NCBI GenBank assembly: GCA_027622005.1
Contig: JAQBZH010000022.1
Coordinates: 1-36,316, forward strand
Direction of reading: 5' to 3'
From: Bacteroidota bacterium
GTDB taxonomy: Bacteria > Bacteroidota > Rhodothermia > Rhodothermales > UBA10348
DNA: 36,316 nt
The position numbers were made by a program, and so were the translations under genes. The notes below the pieces were generated by a model. The model searched no databases, was not told where the DNA came from, and saw only the letters and a list, made by a program, of their open reading frames with translations. Positions 1-8,535 of this stretch are shown piece after piece; positions within the stretch are counted from its first letter, which is position 1, and every line of letters begins with the position of its first letter.

Positions 1-96
1 CGCTTTTCAATTGTCACCGCCGAAATAGAATTTGCTTCTATTGGCCGTGTTGGGTCTAGCTAAGGAAATGATGTTTCCTCAACCAAATTCCCAAAA

Positions 97-2124
97 TTAC
101 ATGGCACCTAGATCTTTAACGACACCTGCAAGTGCTTTCACCTTTGCATCTGACGTGTTTTTGCCTAGGTCAGTAGCAAGTGCAGAAAGGGCTGACTTGC
201 GAGCTGCACCAGTCGAACCTTCAGCAGCTGCCAAAGCTTTGCGGGTGGACTCAATCTGTGCAGGAGAAAGACCTTTAGATCTTTCTAGCTGATCGACATA
301 AGCTTTAGCCAATACATACGTGGTTGGCCAAGTGTAGGTTGGCTGGCCTTGAGCATTGAGATAGGACAGCTTAACCGTGTTAGCAGCTGCAATCTCATTC
401 GCTGAAAGAAATCCACTTGGCTTCAATTCGAAAATATCCAAGCCTCTGGAAATTTCCGAGCTAACTAGGAGTCCATTGTACCAATAGACGGACCAGCTAC
501 CACCTGGACCTTGGGTGTCGGCTGCACTTGGACCACGGTCGTGGAACGCAATTTCATATACGTTTTTCAGGTCCGTCCAATCAAAAATAGAGATTCCGCC
601 CTGGTACCAAGACTGAACCATAATTTCGCGACCGGGAACTGGGATAAGTGAGCCGTTGTGGGCAACACAATTCTCAATGTTGGTCTGAGGGGCAGGAAGC
701 TTGTAATAGCTCTGAAACTTCATTTTGCCCTTATCGATGCTAAAATAGGCGTTAGCACCCCATTCTTTTGGATCGTCAGCACGGCATTTTGGCTGGCCGC
801 CTCCGCCCCATTCATCCGTAAACAATACTTTGGAACCGTCATTGTTAAACGTAGCAGAATGCCAATATGAGAAGTTAGAGTCCGCAACGGCGTCCATGCG
901 GAATGGATTGACCGGGTCCGTAATGTCTAACAACAGTCCATAGCCACCACAAGCACCACCCGCACGTCCAATTTCTGGATAAAGGGTAATGTCATGGCAC
1001 TGAGTTGGTCCGGGCCGAGGGCCTGTCTGTTGTGGACGAGGAGGTTGAGGAGGAAATGCCGCTGCAATAAGCGCAGGTAAAGCTGCTCTAGCCGCAGCGC
1101 TATCGGCTGCGTTCATCGTAGCCAAAGTTTTATTACGCTCTTTTAGGAAAGACTCGAGAAGTTGACCTAATATTTGGCGTGGAATAATACGTTCTTGGCC
1201 AAATATGTCGGCGGTGAACTCGCCACGAGCTTTGGCTTCTGCCATTTCAATGGCATCAGCTGGAGAAGCACCGTGTTGCGGAGGAGCTACCAGACCTTCA
1301 AAAATCCTGGGCGCACTCACAACTGCTGAATTTTCAGGGTGAGCAAGAGGCACTTTGATGATTTCAATGCGGAAAAGAGCCGAATTTGGATCTTCGCTTG
1401 GAGGCGCCGCGATACAACCTGGTACTTCTTCTTCAGATCGAACACCTGAAGAACCTGAGATGTAGATATAGATGTTGTCGTTGTCCTTAGGGTCTTTCAA
1501 CACGGAATGCGTGTGTGAACCGCGACATGTTTGAACGTTTGCTACGTTTTTGGGATTTTGCAGATCTGAAATATCAAAAATGCGAATTCCGCGCAGACGG
1601 TCGTGGCTAACGGCTTCAGCTACACCCTGGCCTCCACAGTCAATTCGACCCGTAAGGCCTTCTCCTGAAATGAACAGCAAGTCACCGTAGACGGAAACGT
1701 CGCTTTGAGAAGCTGGACAAACAAATTCCTTGGCTAATTTTGGACTTTTCGGGTTCGAAATATCCCAAACCATAACGCCGTTATAGTTGCCTTGGAAAAC
1801 CAAATTGCCTTTGAATGCAAGATCTGAACTCGTTACACCAAGGAATGGTGCTGACGGCTTGGTTGTCGAGACCTTGCTTAGATTCCAAAACGCTTCTTCT
1901 GCATCAAAAAGGCCTGGCTTCAATCCGACTCTGGGGTCAGGACTTGGAGCTTTTGTTGACATGTTCGCTTGCGAGCTCATGGCCATGGATGTCGAAGACG
2001 AAGATGCCATTGGATTCGGAGCACAAGCAGAAATACCGACAGAGACGGCAATGACTAGACCTAGCCAAAGCCGGCCGGCCTTCGTTCCTATCAAGGAACC
2101 GATATGTAGAGGATGACCTTTCAT
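97..2124 (-). CDS. LVIVD-repeat secreted lipoprotein
   Basis: Predicted 675-residue envelope protein. The chosen start gives a lipoprotein signal: basic N-terminus, hydrophobic stretch at about 19-32 and a lipobox ISAC with Cys34; an in-frame ATG 69 bases upstream (2193) would bury that signal. Repeats of the LVIVD type are visible as hxxDIsxPxxP strands near residues 117-130 (VMVWDISNPKSPK), 182-195 (IRIFDISDLQNPK) and 396-408 (LLLDITDPVNPF), with a Trp-His-Ser plus LFTDEWGGGG stretch around 420-442. This pattern suggests a beta-propeller. An Ala/Pro-rich insertion lies at about 285-375, and the C-terminal 120 residues are helical and Ala/Lys-rich. Several Cys residues in the propeller could form disulfides after export. 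No enzymatic residues are recognised, so the function is unknown. It lies just downstream of a DUF305 lipoprotein on the same strand. Confidence 0.85.
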   Translation of the reverse strand: MKGHPLHIGSLIGTKAGRLWLGLVIAVSVGISACAPNPMASSSSTSMAMSSQANMSTKAPSPDPRVGLKPGLFDAEEAFWNLSKVSTTKPSAPFLGVTSSDLAFKGNLVFQGNYNGVMVWDISNPKSPKLAKEFVCPASQSDVSVYGDLLFISGEGLTGRIDCGGQGVAEAVSHDRLRGIRIFDISDLQNPKNVANVQTCRGSHTHSVLKDPKDNDNIYIYISGSSGVRSEEEVPGCIAAPPSEDPNSALFRIEIIKVPLAHPENSAVVSAPRIFEGLVAPPQHGASPADAIEMAEAKARGEFTADIFGQERIIPRQILGQLLESFLKERNKTLATMNAADSAAARAALPALIAAAFPPQPPRPQQTGPRPGPTQCHDITLYPEIGRAGGACGGYGLLLDITDPVNPFRMDAVADSNFSYWHSATFNNDGSKVLFTDEWGGGGQPKCRADDPKEWGANAYFSIDKGKMKFQSYYKLPAPQTNIENCVAHNGSLIPVPGREIMVQSWYQGGISIFDWTDLKNVYEIAFHDRGPSAADTQGPGGSWSVYWYNGLLVSSEISRGLDIFELKPSGFLSANEIAAANTVKLSYLNAQGQPTYTWPTTYVLAKAYVDQLERSKGLSPAQIESTRKALAAAEGSTGAARKSALSALATDLGKNTSDAKVKALAGVVKDLGAM

Positions 2125-2223
2125 AGTTGATAGATGGGTTATTAAAACGGGGACGCGATTTACAATTCGGCGGAACTGCCAAATGTAACTCATTTTAGGT
2201 TAAAAAGACTTCTAGAAAGAAAT

Positions 2224-2910
2224 TCAGTTGGTTTCGCTCAGTGCTTTGAGCATCAGCTCCATTCGGGCAATCTCTGTTATTTGATCTACCTGAATGTCAT
2301 TGGCCAATTTGAAGGACGTTTCTTCTTGACCAGCACCGTCATGACTAAATAGCTCCTTCACCATAGAAACGGCGCCCTGATGGTGTTGAATCATATACGT
2401 CAAGAATAATCGATCATAATCGACCCCTTTGGCGGCGTTCAATTCCTCCAATTGCTCCTGGGTTAACATCCCTGGCATTTGCATCGCATGATCGCCGCCA
2501 CCGTGGACCATTAGCGTCGTACCATCGATATGAACCTGGGGCGCCTCACGGCCGCGCTCTTTTAGCCAATTTTGCATGGTCGCGATTTCATCTTTTTGAG
2601 CATTGATGATTCGGGATGTAAGAATCTGAACTTCAGACCCAGCTCCGTTTTTCGGGGCCATTTCTGACATAATTAGGGCCTGGGCATGATGCCCGATCAT
2701 CCCGGTCATGAAGTCGACATCGGCCTGGACGAAGGTCATTTTTGCCGCCTGGATTTTTGCCCAAAACTCAGCTTCCAAAGCAGCGTCACTTTTGGTCGTG
2801 GAAACATTCGCGGTAGACTCCGACGCCATATTTCCAGTCGATGAACAAGCCGAGACAAAAACGGTCGAGCAAAGCAGCAAGACGATGGTAAAAACGCGGT
2901 CGATATTCAT
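2224..2910 (-). CDS. DUF305 family lipoprotein
   Basis: 228 residues. The start at 2910 puts a lipoprotein signal at the N-terminus (lipobox VSAC, Cys22); an upstream in-frame ATG at 2946 would add 12 residues ahead of it. Two DUF305 hallmark helices are clear: FMTGMIGHHAQALIMS (His74-His75) and FLTYMIQHHQGAVSMV (His176-His177), plus the linking QKDEIATMQNWL helix and a His/Met stretch at about 135-148. DUF305 proteins are ferritin-like four-helix proteins of the cell envelope; the paired histidines and methionines suggest metal binding, and some relatives are linked to copper handling, but the function of this one is not established. It ends about 100 bases before the LVIVD lipoprotein on the same strand, so the two may be co-transcribed. 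Confidence 0.9.
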   Translation of the reverse strand: MNIDRVFTIVLLLCSTVFVSACSSTGNMASESTANVSTTKSDAALEAEFWAKIQAAKMTFVQADVDFMTGMIGHHAQALIMSEMAPKNGAGSEVQILTSRIINAQKDEIATMQNWLKERGREAPQVHIDGTTLMVHGGGDHAMQMPGMLTQEQLEELNAAKGVDYDRLFLTYMIQHHQGAVSMVKELFSHDGAGQEETSFKLANDIQVDQITEIARMELMLKALSETN

Positions 2911-3059
2911 TATATGCGGCCAAAAAGGCAGTTTATGTAGGGTCAAAAGATAAGAATCTTATGGATCATATCTCTCTAATAATGAAATATTTTGTTCTAA
3001 AATATCGAGGTTATAGATGGCTCACTGGGAAATATTGACCACCTTTCTCGCTTAGACGC

Positions 3060-3419
3060 TTACCCCATCACTTCATTCCTTCTGAACTCCGTTATCCGTC
3101 GAATCAAATCGTACGGAATCGGTTTATCGAGCGGAAACTGCACGGCACCTTTTGAGCCTTTGTACCCAACAAGCTCTGCTTTAAACCTCTCAAGCGCTCT
3201 AGGAGCGGGGTAAAATCCAATGTGATTTTTATAAGCAGCAAAGTGGACTAGATTCTCCTTTAAAACAAAGGTGGGGATTTGATATTTGATCGCTTCCGTT
3301 GCTTCGGGAGCGACTTCTTGAATCGTCCGCCGAATTTGCTGGAGGATGGTCTGGATTTCTGGGCTAAATGCAGCGATGTAGTCGTCGAAATTGGCAGCCG
3401 GTTGTGATTCTCTTTTCAT
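3060..3419 (-). CDS. DUF1801 (YdhG-like) protein
   Basis: 119-residue soluble protein. It matches the DUF1801/YdhG fold: an N-terminal helix FDDYIAAFSPEIQTILQQIR, then the characteristic APEATEAIKYQIPTFVLKEN stretch, the strand LVHFAAYKNHIGFYPAP, and the end KGAVQFPLDKPIPYDLIRRI. Proteins of this family are small cytoplasmic proteins; some are described as iron chaperones, but most have no known role. The protein is full-length for the family. No partner gene is evident: it is separated from the DUF305 gene by about 150 bases and from the divergent peptidase gene by about 200 bases. That latter intergenic region contains a short perfect hairpin (GCCACT-TGGA-AGTGGC, 3519-3534) of unknown role. 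Confidence 0.85.
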   Translation of the reverse strand: MKRESQPAANFDDYIAAFSPEIQTILQQIRRTIQEVAPEATEAIKYQIPTFVLKENLVHFAAYKNHIGFYPAPRALERFKAELVGYKGSKGAVQFPLDKPIPYDLIRRITEFRRNEVMG

Positions 3420-3627
3420 GCGATAGGTGCGCTAATTAGCAACGATTCGTTGTCCAGAGTAACTTACGACTTCCTTCAACTTTTTTTGTGGAATCGACCA
3501 GCAAAGAAGGTCGGTTTTGCCACTTGGAAGTGGCCAGCTTGACCGTTACAACGGCGATTGAGTCGGACGGATTCGCCAAAATCGAGAAGAAAGGCCTGTA
3601 AACCGAGCCTGTTTAACGGAGTGAGGT

Positions 3628-5013
3628 ATGAAATTGACTATCGAGAGTACACTGGTTGCGGCCCTAATTGGGGTTTGTTTTTTAATCGGTTCCGAAACGG
3701 CTACGGCCCAGGGTACGCCAGAACAGCGCTATTTCGATTGGGCAGAGTTACCGCATTCGCCCGCTGTGTACGCGGATCGAAGGATGCGCATGATGAGTCT
3801 CTTACATGATGAGGGGCTCGATTTTTTGGTGATACCCGGCGCCGACGGCTATTCGGATGGCTCGACGTTTCGTCAGACCAATGATTTTTTGTATTTCACG
3901 GGTCTAGAGATTCCAAACGCACTACTGGTTCTAGATCTAATCAATCAGGAAACGCTCATTTTTGCTCCTGGGCGAGATCCTCGATTTGAAAGCAGCTCAC
4001 GACCGAACGACTTTCCCGGTCGACCTTTGGCGGATGACCCCGATATCTCCCGTCTATCAGGAATCCATATGATTCTCCCAGTCGAAGAGTTTTCAGCCCA
4101 TTTGGGTGAGTGGGTGGCCATGGGAAATTCGATCGCGCTCAACCTTGGGAAAAGTGGTGATGTGGGCGCGGTTGAAAAGACATTTATTATGAGCTGGAGT
4201 CCGGTTTCCACTCTCCAAGATCGTATCCATTCGCTCTATCCGTTGGTCAAACTGGAGAACGCGTTCGAGCAGGTAGCCAAGCTACGCATGGTGAAGGGGC
4301 CAGAAGAGATCGCAACCATGAGGCGGGTGGCTTCGCTCACTGCAGAAGCGATTAAAGCCGCCGCCGGATTTGTTAGAGATGGGGTGGATGAACGAACCTT
4401 GGAAGCCGAACTCGAAGCCGTGTACAAACGAAACGGTGCCCAGCGACTGTCCTTCGCATCCATCATTAAATCCGGACCCAATTCGCTTTGGCCTTGGCGC
4501 ATCCTCGCTACGCACTACGACCGACGCAATCGAACCATGCACGACGGTGAATTGGTCATTTTTGATGTGGGGACGGAATTGGACTATTACATTAGCGATG
4601 TAGGCAGGACGTTTCCCGTTTCGGGTACCTTTTCCGAAAAGCAGGCCGAAAAACTGGCCATGATCACGGCCGTTTCCGATGCCATTATAGCCGCCATTCG
4701 GCCGGGAATCACGCTACAGGAGTTGCTTGACGTGGCCATAGCGGCCATTCCGGAAGGTGAGCGCCCGTACATGCAAACGGGGAGCTTCTTCGGACATCAC
4801 ATAGGCATGTCTTCCGGCGATCCCAGTTTATTAGATGCTCCCCTCGAACCCGGAATGATTTTCACCGTGGAGCCCTGGTATTACAACCACGACGAGGACA
4901 TTTCCGTATTTCTCGAGGATGTGATTTTGGTCACTCAGAATGGCGCGGATGTGCTGACTGCGTCGCTTCCGCGGAGCCCCCAAGCACTCGAGCGGATGGT
5001 CCGCAAGCACTAA
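3628..5013 (+). CDS. Secreted Xaa-Pro aminopeptidase (M24B)
   Basis: 461 residues. It removes N-terminal residues that precede proline; a signal peptide (about residues 1-28, cleavage near ATAQ) indicates an exported form. The N-terminal domain (about 45-200) is a creatinase/aminopeptidase P N-domain containing the FRQTNDFLYFTGL signature. The C-terminal pita-bread domain carries the five dimetal ligands of family M24: Asp313 (IFDVG), Asp324 (ISDVGRTF), His390 (FFGHHIG), Glu415 (FTVEPW) and Glu430 (FLEDVIL). The length is normal and no catalytic residue is missing. The start is supported by a GGAG six bases upstream. It stands alone on the plus strand and converges with the FtsX-type permease gene. 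Confidence 0.93.
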   Translation: MKLTIESTLVAALIGVCFLIGSETATAQGTPEQRYFDWAELPHSPAVYADRRMRMMSLLHDEGLDFLVIPGADGYSDGSTFRQTNDFLYFTGLEIPNALLVLDLINQETLIFAPGRDPRFESSSRPNDFPGRPLADDPDISRLSGIHMILPVEEFSAHLGEWVAMGNSIALNLGKSGDVGAVEKTFIMSWSPVSTLQDRIHSLYPLVKLENAFEQVAKLRMVKGPEEIATMRRVASLTAEAIKAAAGFVRDGVDERTLEAELEAVYKRNGAQRLSFASIIKSGPNSLWPWRILATHYDRRNRTMHDGELVIFDVGTELDYYISDVGRTFPVSGTFSEKQAEKLAMITAVSDAIIAAIRPGITLQELLDVAIAAIPEGERPYMQTGSFFGHHIGMSSGDPSLLDAPLEPGMIFTVEPWYYNHDEDISVFLEDVILVTQNGADVLTASLPRSPQALERMVRKH

Positions 5014-5048
5014 GCGTGGTTTGCAGGAGTCATTTGTTGTAGCGTGGT

Positions 5049-7415
5049 CTATTCCGACTTTAATGCATGCACCGGATTGGCAACCGCCGTTTTGATCGCT
5101 TGATAGCTGACCGTAAGCCAGGCAATCACGAGAGCGGCGACGCCGGAAGCGGCCAAAATGCCGACCCCGAGTTCCGTGTGATATTCAAATTCGTTCAGCC
5201 AATTGTTCATCATGATGTAGGCGATAGGCGCTGCAACCAGAAACGCACCGCCTACTAGAATGAGGAATTCCCTTGATAGAAGGGCAACGACTCCTGGAAC
5301 AGTGGCTCCAAGCACTTTTCGAATGCCGATTTCTCGGGTCCGCTGCTCTGCAGTAAAGGATGCCAATCCAAAAAGACCCAAACAGGCTATGAAAATGGCC
5401 ACAAACGCAAAAATATTGGATAGTGAGCTGATTATCACTTCGCTGCGGTAGGCCAACTCAAACTCCTCATCCATGAACTTGAATTGGAACGGATACTCAG
5501 GGTTAAACCGTTTATAGACGCCTTCCAATCCAGCCAGAGCATCTTTTGATTGGTCGCCGTCCATCCGAACAAACAGAATTCCGGTGTTTTCGGGTTCTAA
5601 TCGGAAAATGACTGGAGAGATTGGCCGATACATCGAACTCATATGAAAGTCTTCCATTACCCCGATAATGGTCCCTTCTTGTTCCCAAAACTGAATGGTT
5701 TGGCCTACCGGGTCTTCCATTCCCATGGCGGCCGCCGCTTTCCAGTTAATGATGTAGTTAAGGGAATCGGTCCCGAATTCTTCCGAAAAGGTGCGGCCCG
5801 CTGCCATTTTTATACCCATTGTTTCAACGAAATCATACCCGATGGCACTATTCGTGAACAAGGTATTATCATCCGGATCTTTGCCGTCCCACTGAACCCC
5901 AATGGTATCGTTCCCAATAAAAAGAGGGTTGTTATTGGATGAAGAGACAGACAAAACGCCCGGAACGTTCATCAATTCCCCTTTAAAGCTATCGTATTGG
6001 CTTTTGATACCCCCAACAAAATCGACCATTGCCACATTTTCGCGGTTGATACCCAAGTCTTTTCCGCGAATGTAGCTCAATTGGTTGTAGACCGTAAAAG
6101 TGCCCACGATGAGCACAATAGACAAACCAAATTGGACGACCACTAATGCCTTCCGGAGACCAGCTCCGCGGCTTTTCCCTCTCCTGTTGGACCTAAAAAC
6201 GCCAATTACGTTAAAATTTGACAGGTAAAGCGCCGGATAGGATCCGGCAAGTAAACCGGTCACAAGGGCAATTCCAGCAAATTCAAGCCAAATGAGAGGT
6301 TTCAAGGTAAGCACCCCAACCACCTTTCCTGTTACCGAATTAAAGGCTGGCATGAGTAAAATGATTAGTACGATCGAGATCACAAATGCCAATCCCGCCT
6401 TCAGCACCGACTCACCCATAAACTGTCGTGCTAGAATAGCGCGGGTGGCGCCAACGGATTTTCGCACACCAATTTCCCGGGCTCTTCCCGCGCTTCGCGC
6501 CGTGGCCAGATTCATAAAATTGATACTGGCAATAATGATTATTACCAGTGCGACGAGACCAAAAATTCGGACATAGTCGATGCGCCCTCCGACCAAAACA
6601 CCGTTTTCAAAATCTGATCGGAGATACATTTCCGAAAATGGATAGAAGAATAAATCCGTCTCATAGACATCGACGTGCTCGTCAACCAAGTCGATAATTT
6701 TAGCGTTGAAGCTAGCCAAATCGGTACCAGGAACCAGTCGCGCAACCAAATGAAGGCCGTTGTTTGACCAGCTCTCAACCCAATCGTTGCGTCGTGTGTA
6801 TTCTTCAATCGGAACCACAAACTCGAACTTCAGCGTCGAATTGGCAGGAATGGCTTCAAATACCCCGGTTATGGCTACTTCAAGTCGCTTCCCGAGCGTA
6901 AGCGTAGATCCTAGAATATCGTTTCGGGTACGCCAATTCGTTCCAAAGTAGGCTTGTGCCAAATCAGCTGATAGGACGATTGATTCCGGAGTACGAAGGG
7001 CCGTTTCTTTGTCTCCCAAAGCAAGCGGATAACTGAAAACCTTGAAAAAGTCGGGCCCTACCCATCGGCCACTGGGACGAAAAGAGTTGTTTTCACGAAA
7101 CAACAGAGTTTCCATTTCCCAACTTATCAGTACCGCATTCTCAACTTCAGGATAATTTTCGACCAATGCAGCGGCGAGAGGCTTCGGAATAGCACGGGTT
7201 GTACCCTTATTACCACCGAAGGTAGAGTGGCGCATCACCGAGTACATCCGATCCCCCGATTCATGAAATCGATCGGTGCTTACTTCATCCTGAATCCAAA
7301 GCACGATGAAAAACGCGCAAGCAAGTCCGACGGCGAGACCAGCGATATTGAGGAATGAGTATCCTTTGTGGCGCAGTATATCGCGAATGCTGGTCGTTAG
7401 ATAGTTTCGAAGCAT
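5049..7415 (-). CDS. MacB/FtsX-family ABC transporter permease
   Basis: 788-residue inner-membrane protein with the duplicated MacB_PCD-FtsX layout. A first transmembrane helix (about 20-42) is followed by a large periplasmic domain (45-280), three helices (about 285-405), a second helix-plus-periplasmic unit (about 430-670) and three terminal helices (about 680-780). Both FtsX cores carry the cytoplasmic-loop motif, ARSAGRAREIGVRKSVGA and EQRTREIGIRKVLGA, that contacts the ATPase. Such long permeases are abundant in Bacteroidota and Acidobacteriota and act with a MacB-type ATPase, which is not adjacent here. The substrate is unknown; MacB relatives power efflux or mechanotransmission rather than simple import. 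The gene is monocistronic by spacing and appears intact. Confidence 0.92.
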   Translation of the reverse strand: MLRNYLTTSIRDILRHKGYSFLNIAGLAVGLACAFFIVLWIQDEVSTDRFHESGDRMYSVMRHSTFGGNKGTTRAIPKPLAAALVENYPEVENAVLISWEMETLLFRENNSFRPSGRWVGPDFFKVFSYPLALGDKETALRTPESIVLSADLAQAYFGTNWRTRNDILGSTLTLGKRLEVAITGVFEAIPANSTLKFEFVVPIEEYTRRNDWVESWSNNGLHLVARLVPGTDLASFNAKIIDLVDEHVDVYETDLFFYPFSEMYLRSDFENGVLVGGRIDYVRIFGLVALVIIIIASINFMNLATARSAGRAREIGVRKSVGATRAILARQFMGESVLKAGLAFVISIVLIILLMPAFNSVTGKVVGVLTLKPLIWLEFAGIALVTGLLAGSYPALYLSNFNVIGVFRSNRRGKSRGAGLRKALVVVQFGLSIVLIVGTFTVYNQLSYIRGKDLGINRENVAMVDFVGGIKSQYDSFKGELMNVPGVLSVSSSNNNPLFIGNDTIGVQWDGKDPDDNTLFTNSAIGYDFVETMGIKMAAGRTFSEEFGTDSLNYIINWKAAAAMGMEDPVGQTIQFWEQEGTIIGVMEDFHMSSMYRPISPVIFRLEPENTGILFVRMDGDQSKDALAGLEGVYKRFNPEYPFQFKFMDEEFELAYRSEVIISSLSNIFAFVAIFIACLGLFGLASFTAEQRTREIGIRKVLGATVPGVVALLSREFLILVGGAFLVAAPIAYIMMNNWLNEFEYHTELGVGILAASGVAALVIAWLTVSYQAIKTAVANPVHALKSE

Positions 7416-7580
7416 GGCCGGTGGGTGATCAGTCAGAAATAGCGGGGTTTACTCCCTACAGACCCCTTCTGTCACGAATTAGTTTGCGCCGTACTCAGGC
7501 AAAAATTCGGGCATGCCTTGAAACGTCCTTATTGAATCGGATGAAGTTTCGCTCCGATTCCGATTCTCAAGCGGTATTGC

Positions 7581-7922
7581 TTATTTCTTTTTCTTCCCTT
7601 TTTTAGAGGATCGCGCCACTTCAATGGCCTTGAGGGCCCACTTTTGAAGTTCATCCGCGCCCTCAAGAACGCCAACGGGTACTTCGTAATACTGCATCGT
7701 TCGTCCATCGCCGTACGGCTCAAAAGCCCCCATTTCCGCCGCCTCAAAGTCGGGACGGTTCGTATCGTCCACCTTTAAATAAATTCCGTCATTGTCTAGC
7801 AACGCAAAGAAAAATTCTTCGGAGTAGACCCCCACCCCTCCAAACATGCTCTTGGAAGTGACGTGAGGAATTCGTTCAAGCTGCTCAAGAACGTATGCGC
7901 GAAAGCTGGCAGATACGGCCAT
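7581..7922 (-). CDS. TfoX/Sxy N-terminal domain protein
   Basis: 113 residues from the start at 7922, which places only 11 bases between it and the preceding VOC gene; the longer in-frame ATG at 7976 would overlap that gene. The TfoX_N signature is clear: ERIPHVTSKSMFGGVGVYSEEFFFALLDNDGIYLKVDDTNR, with the SKxMFGG(V/L) core, then FEPYG and YYEVP. The tail is a run of lysines. Stand-alone TfoX_N proteins are small cytoplasmic proteins of uncertain function; full-length Sxy/TfoX in gammaproteobacteria activates competence genes, but the C-terminal half is absent here, so that role should not be assumed. It is probably co-transcribed with the VOC gene. Confidence 0.88.
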   Translation of the reverse strand: MAVSASFRAYVLEQLERIPHVTSKSMFGGVGVYSEEFFFALLDNDGIYLKVDDTNRPDFEAAEMGAFEPYGDGRTMQYYEVPVGVLEGADELQKWALKAIEVARSSKKGKKKK

Positions 7923-7933
7923 AATATTACTGA

Positions 7934-8326
7934 CTAAGGGTTCATTTGAGTCGAAAACCACCAAGAATTCCCGCACGGCCCCAGGACTCCACCCCGTTTG
8001 TCAGAGTCGCCTTCTTTTTGTTCGGGCTCATGAATGACGGTTGCTCCATTCGTTAGGGCCTTTTTGAAGGTGACGTCTACGTCTGTCACATAAATATGGA
8101 GGTGACATGGTACACTTGGCCACAATTCTCCAGCACCACCGATCATGAGGACCGAGTCGTCCACTCGCACCTCAGCGTGCATAATGCAGCCGTCCGGACG
8201 CTCTATTCGACGTAGAGGCGTTCCGTCCAAAGTGGCGCAAATAAAATCGATACAGGCCTGAATGTCAGCCACCACTAAATACGGAGATATTGAAGGGTAT
8301 CCAGTTGGTTTAAATGTTGAAGCCAT
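7934..8326 (-). CDS. VOC (glyoxalase-like, PhnB-type) protein
   Basis: 130 residues from the start at 8326; an upstream in-frame ATG at 8416 adds 30 residues that do not resemble the family. The vicinal oxygen chelate fold is indicated by ISPYLVVADIQACIDFICATL, the central strand IMHAEVRVDDSVLMIGG, and the second repeat LHIYVTDVDVTFKKALTNGATVIHEP ending in GPCGNSWWFSTQ. The order of elements fits the PhnB/YcgJ-like branch. These are small cytoplasmic proteins, many without a known substrate; some bind metal. It sits 11 bases upstream of the TfoX_N gene, and the pair probably forms a small operon. Confidence 0.85.
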   Translation of the reverse strand: MASTFKPTGYPSISPYLVVADIQACIDFICATLDGTPLRRIERPDGCIMHAEVRVDDSVLMIGGAGELWPSVPCHLHIYVTDVDVTFKKALTNGATVIHEPEQKEGDSDKRGGVLGPCGNSWWFSTQMNP

Positions 8327-8535
8327 GGCCGGTGCGATAATATTGGTTGATGATTCTCCAGCAGTCAGAACGTACAAAATCAGAAACGCTTTCGTTTCCT
8401 GCAATGGGAAAACCACGGCCTGGTAGGTTTTAGTATCGCAAACGTCGTTTCTTCGTCAAACCTCGTTATCTGAATCGATTTCCCTTCCTTAGCTTCCCTG
8501 AGTCCAGAGCCCGCACCGTCATTTAACCCACCCTG

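Noticed and set aside
3519-3534. Perfect hairpin GCCACT-TGGA-AGTGGC as a terminator
   Set aside because: No T-tract follows it on either strand, and it lies upstream of two divergent genes, where a terminator is not expected.
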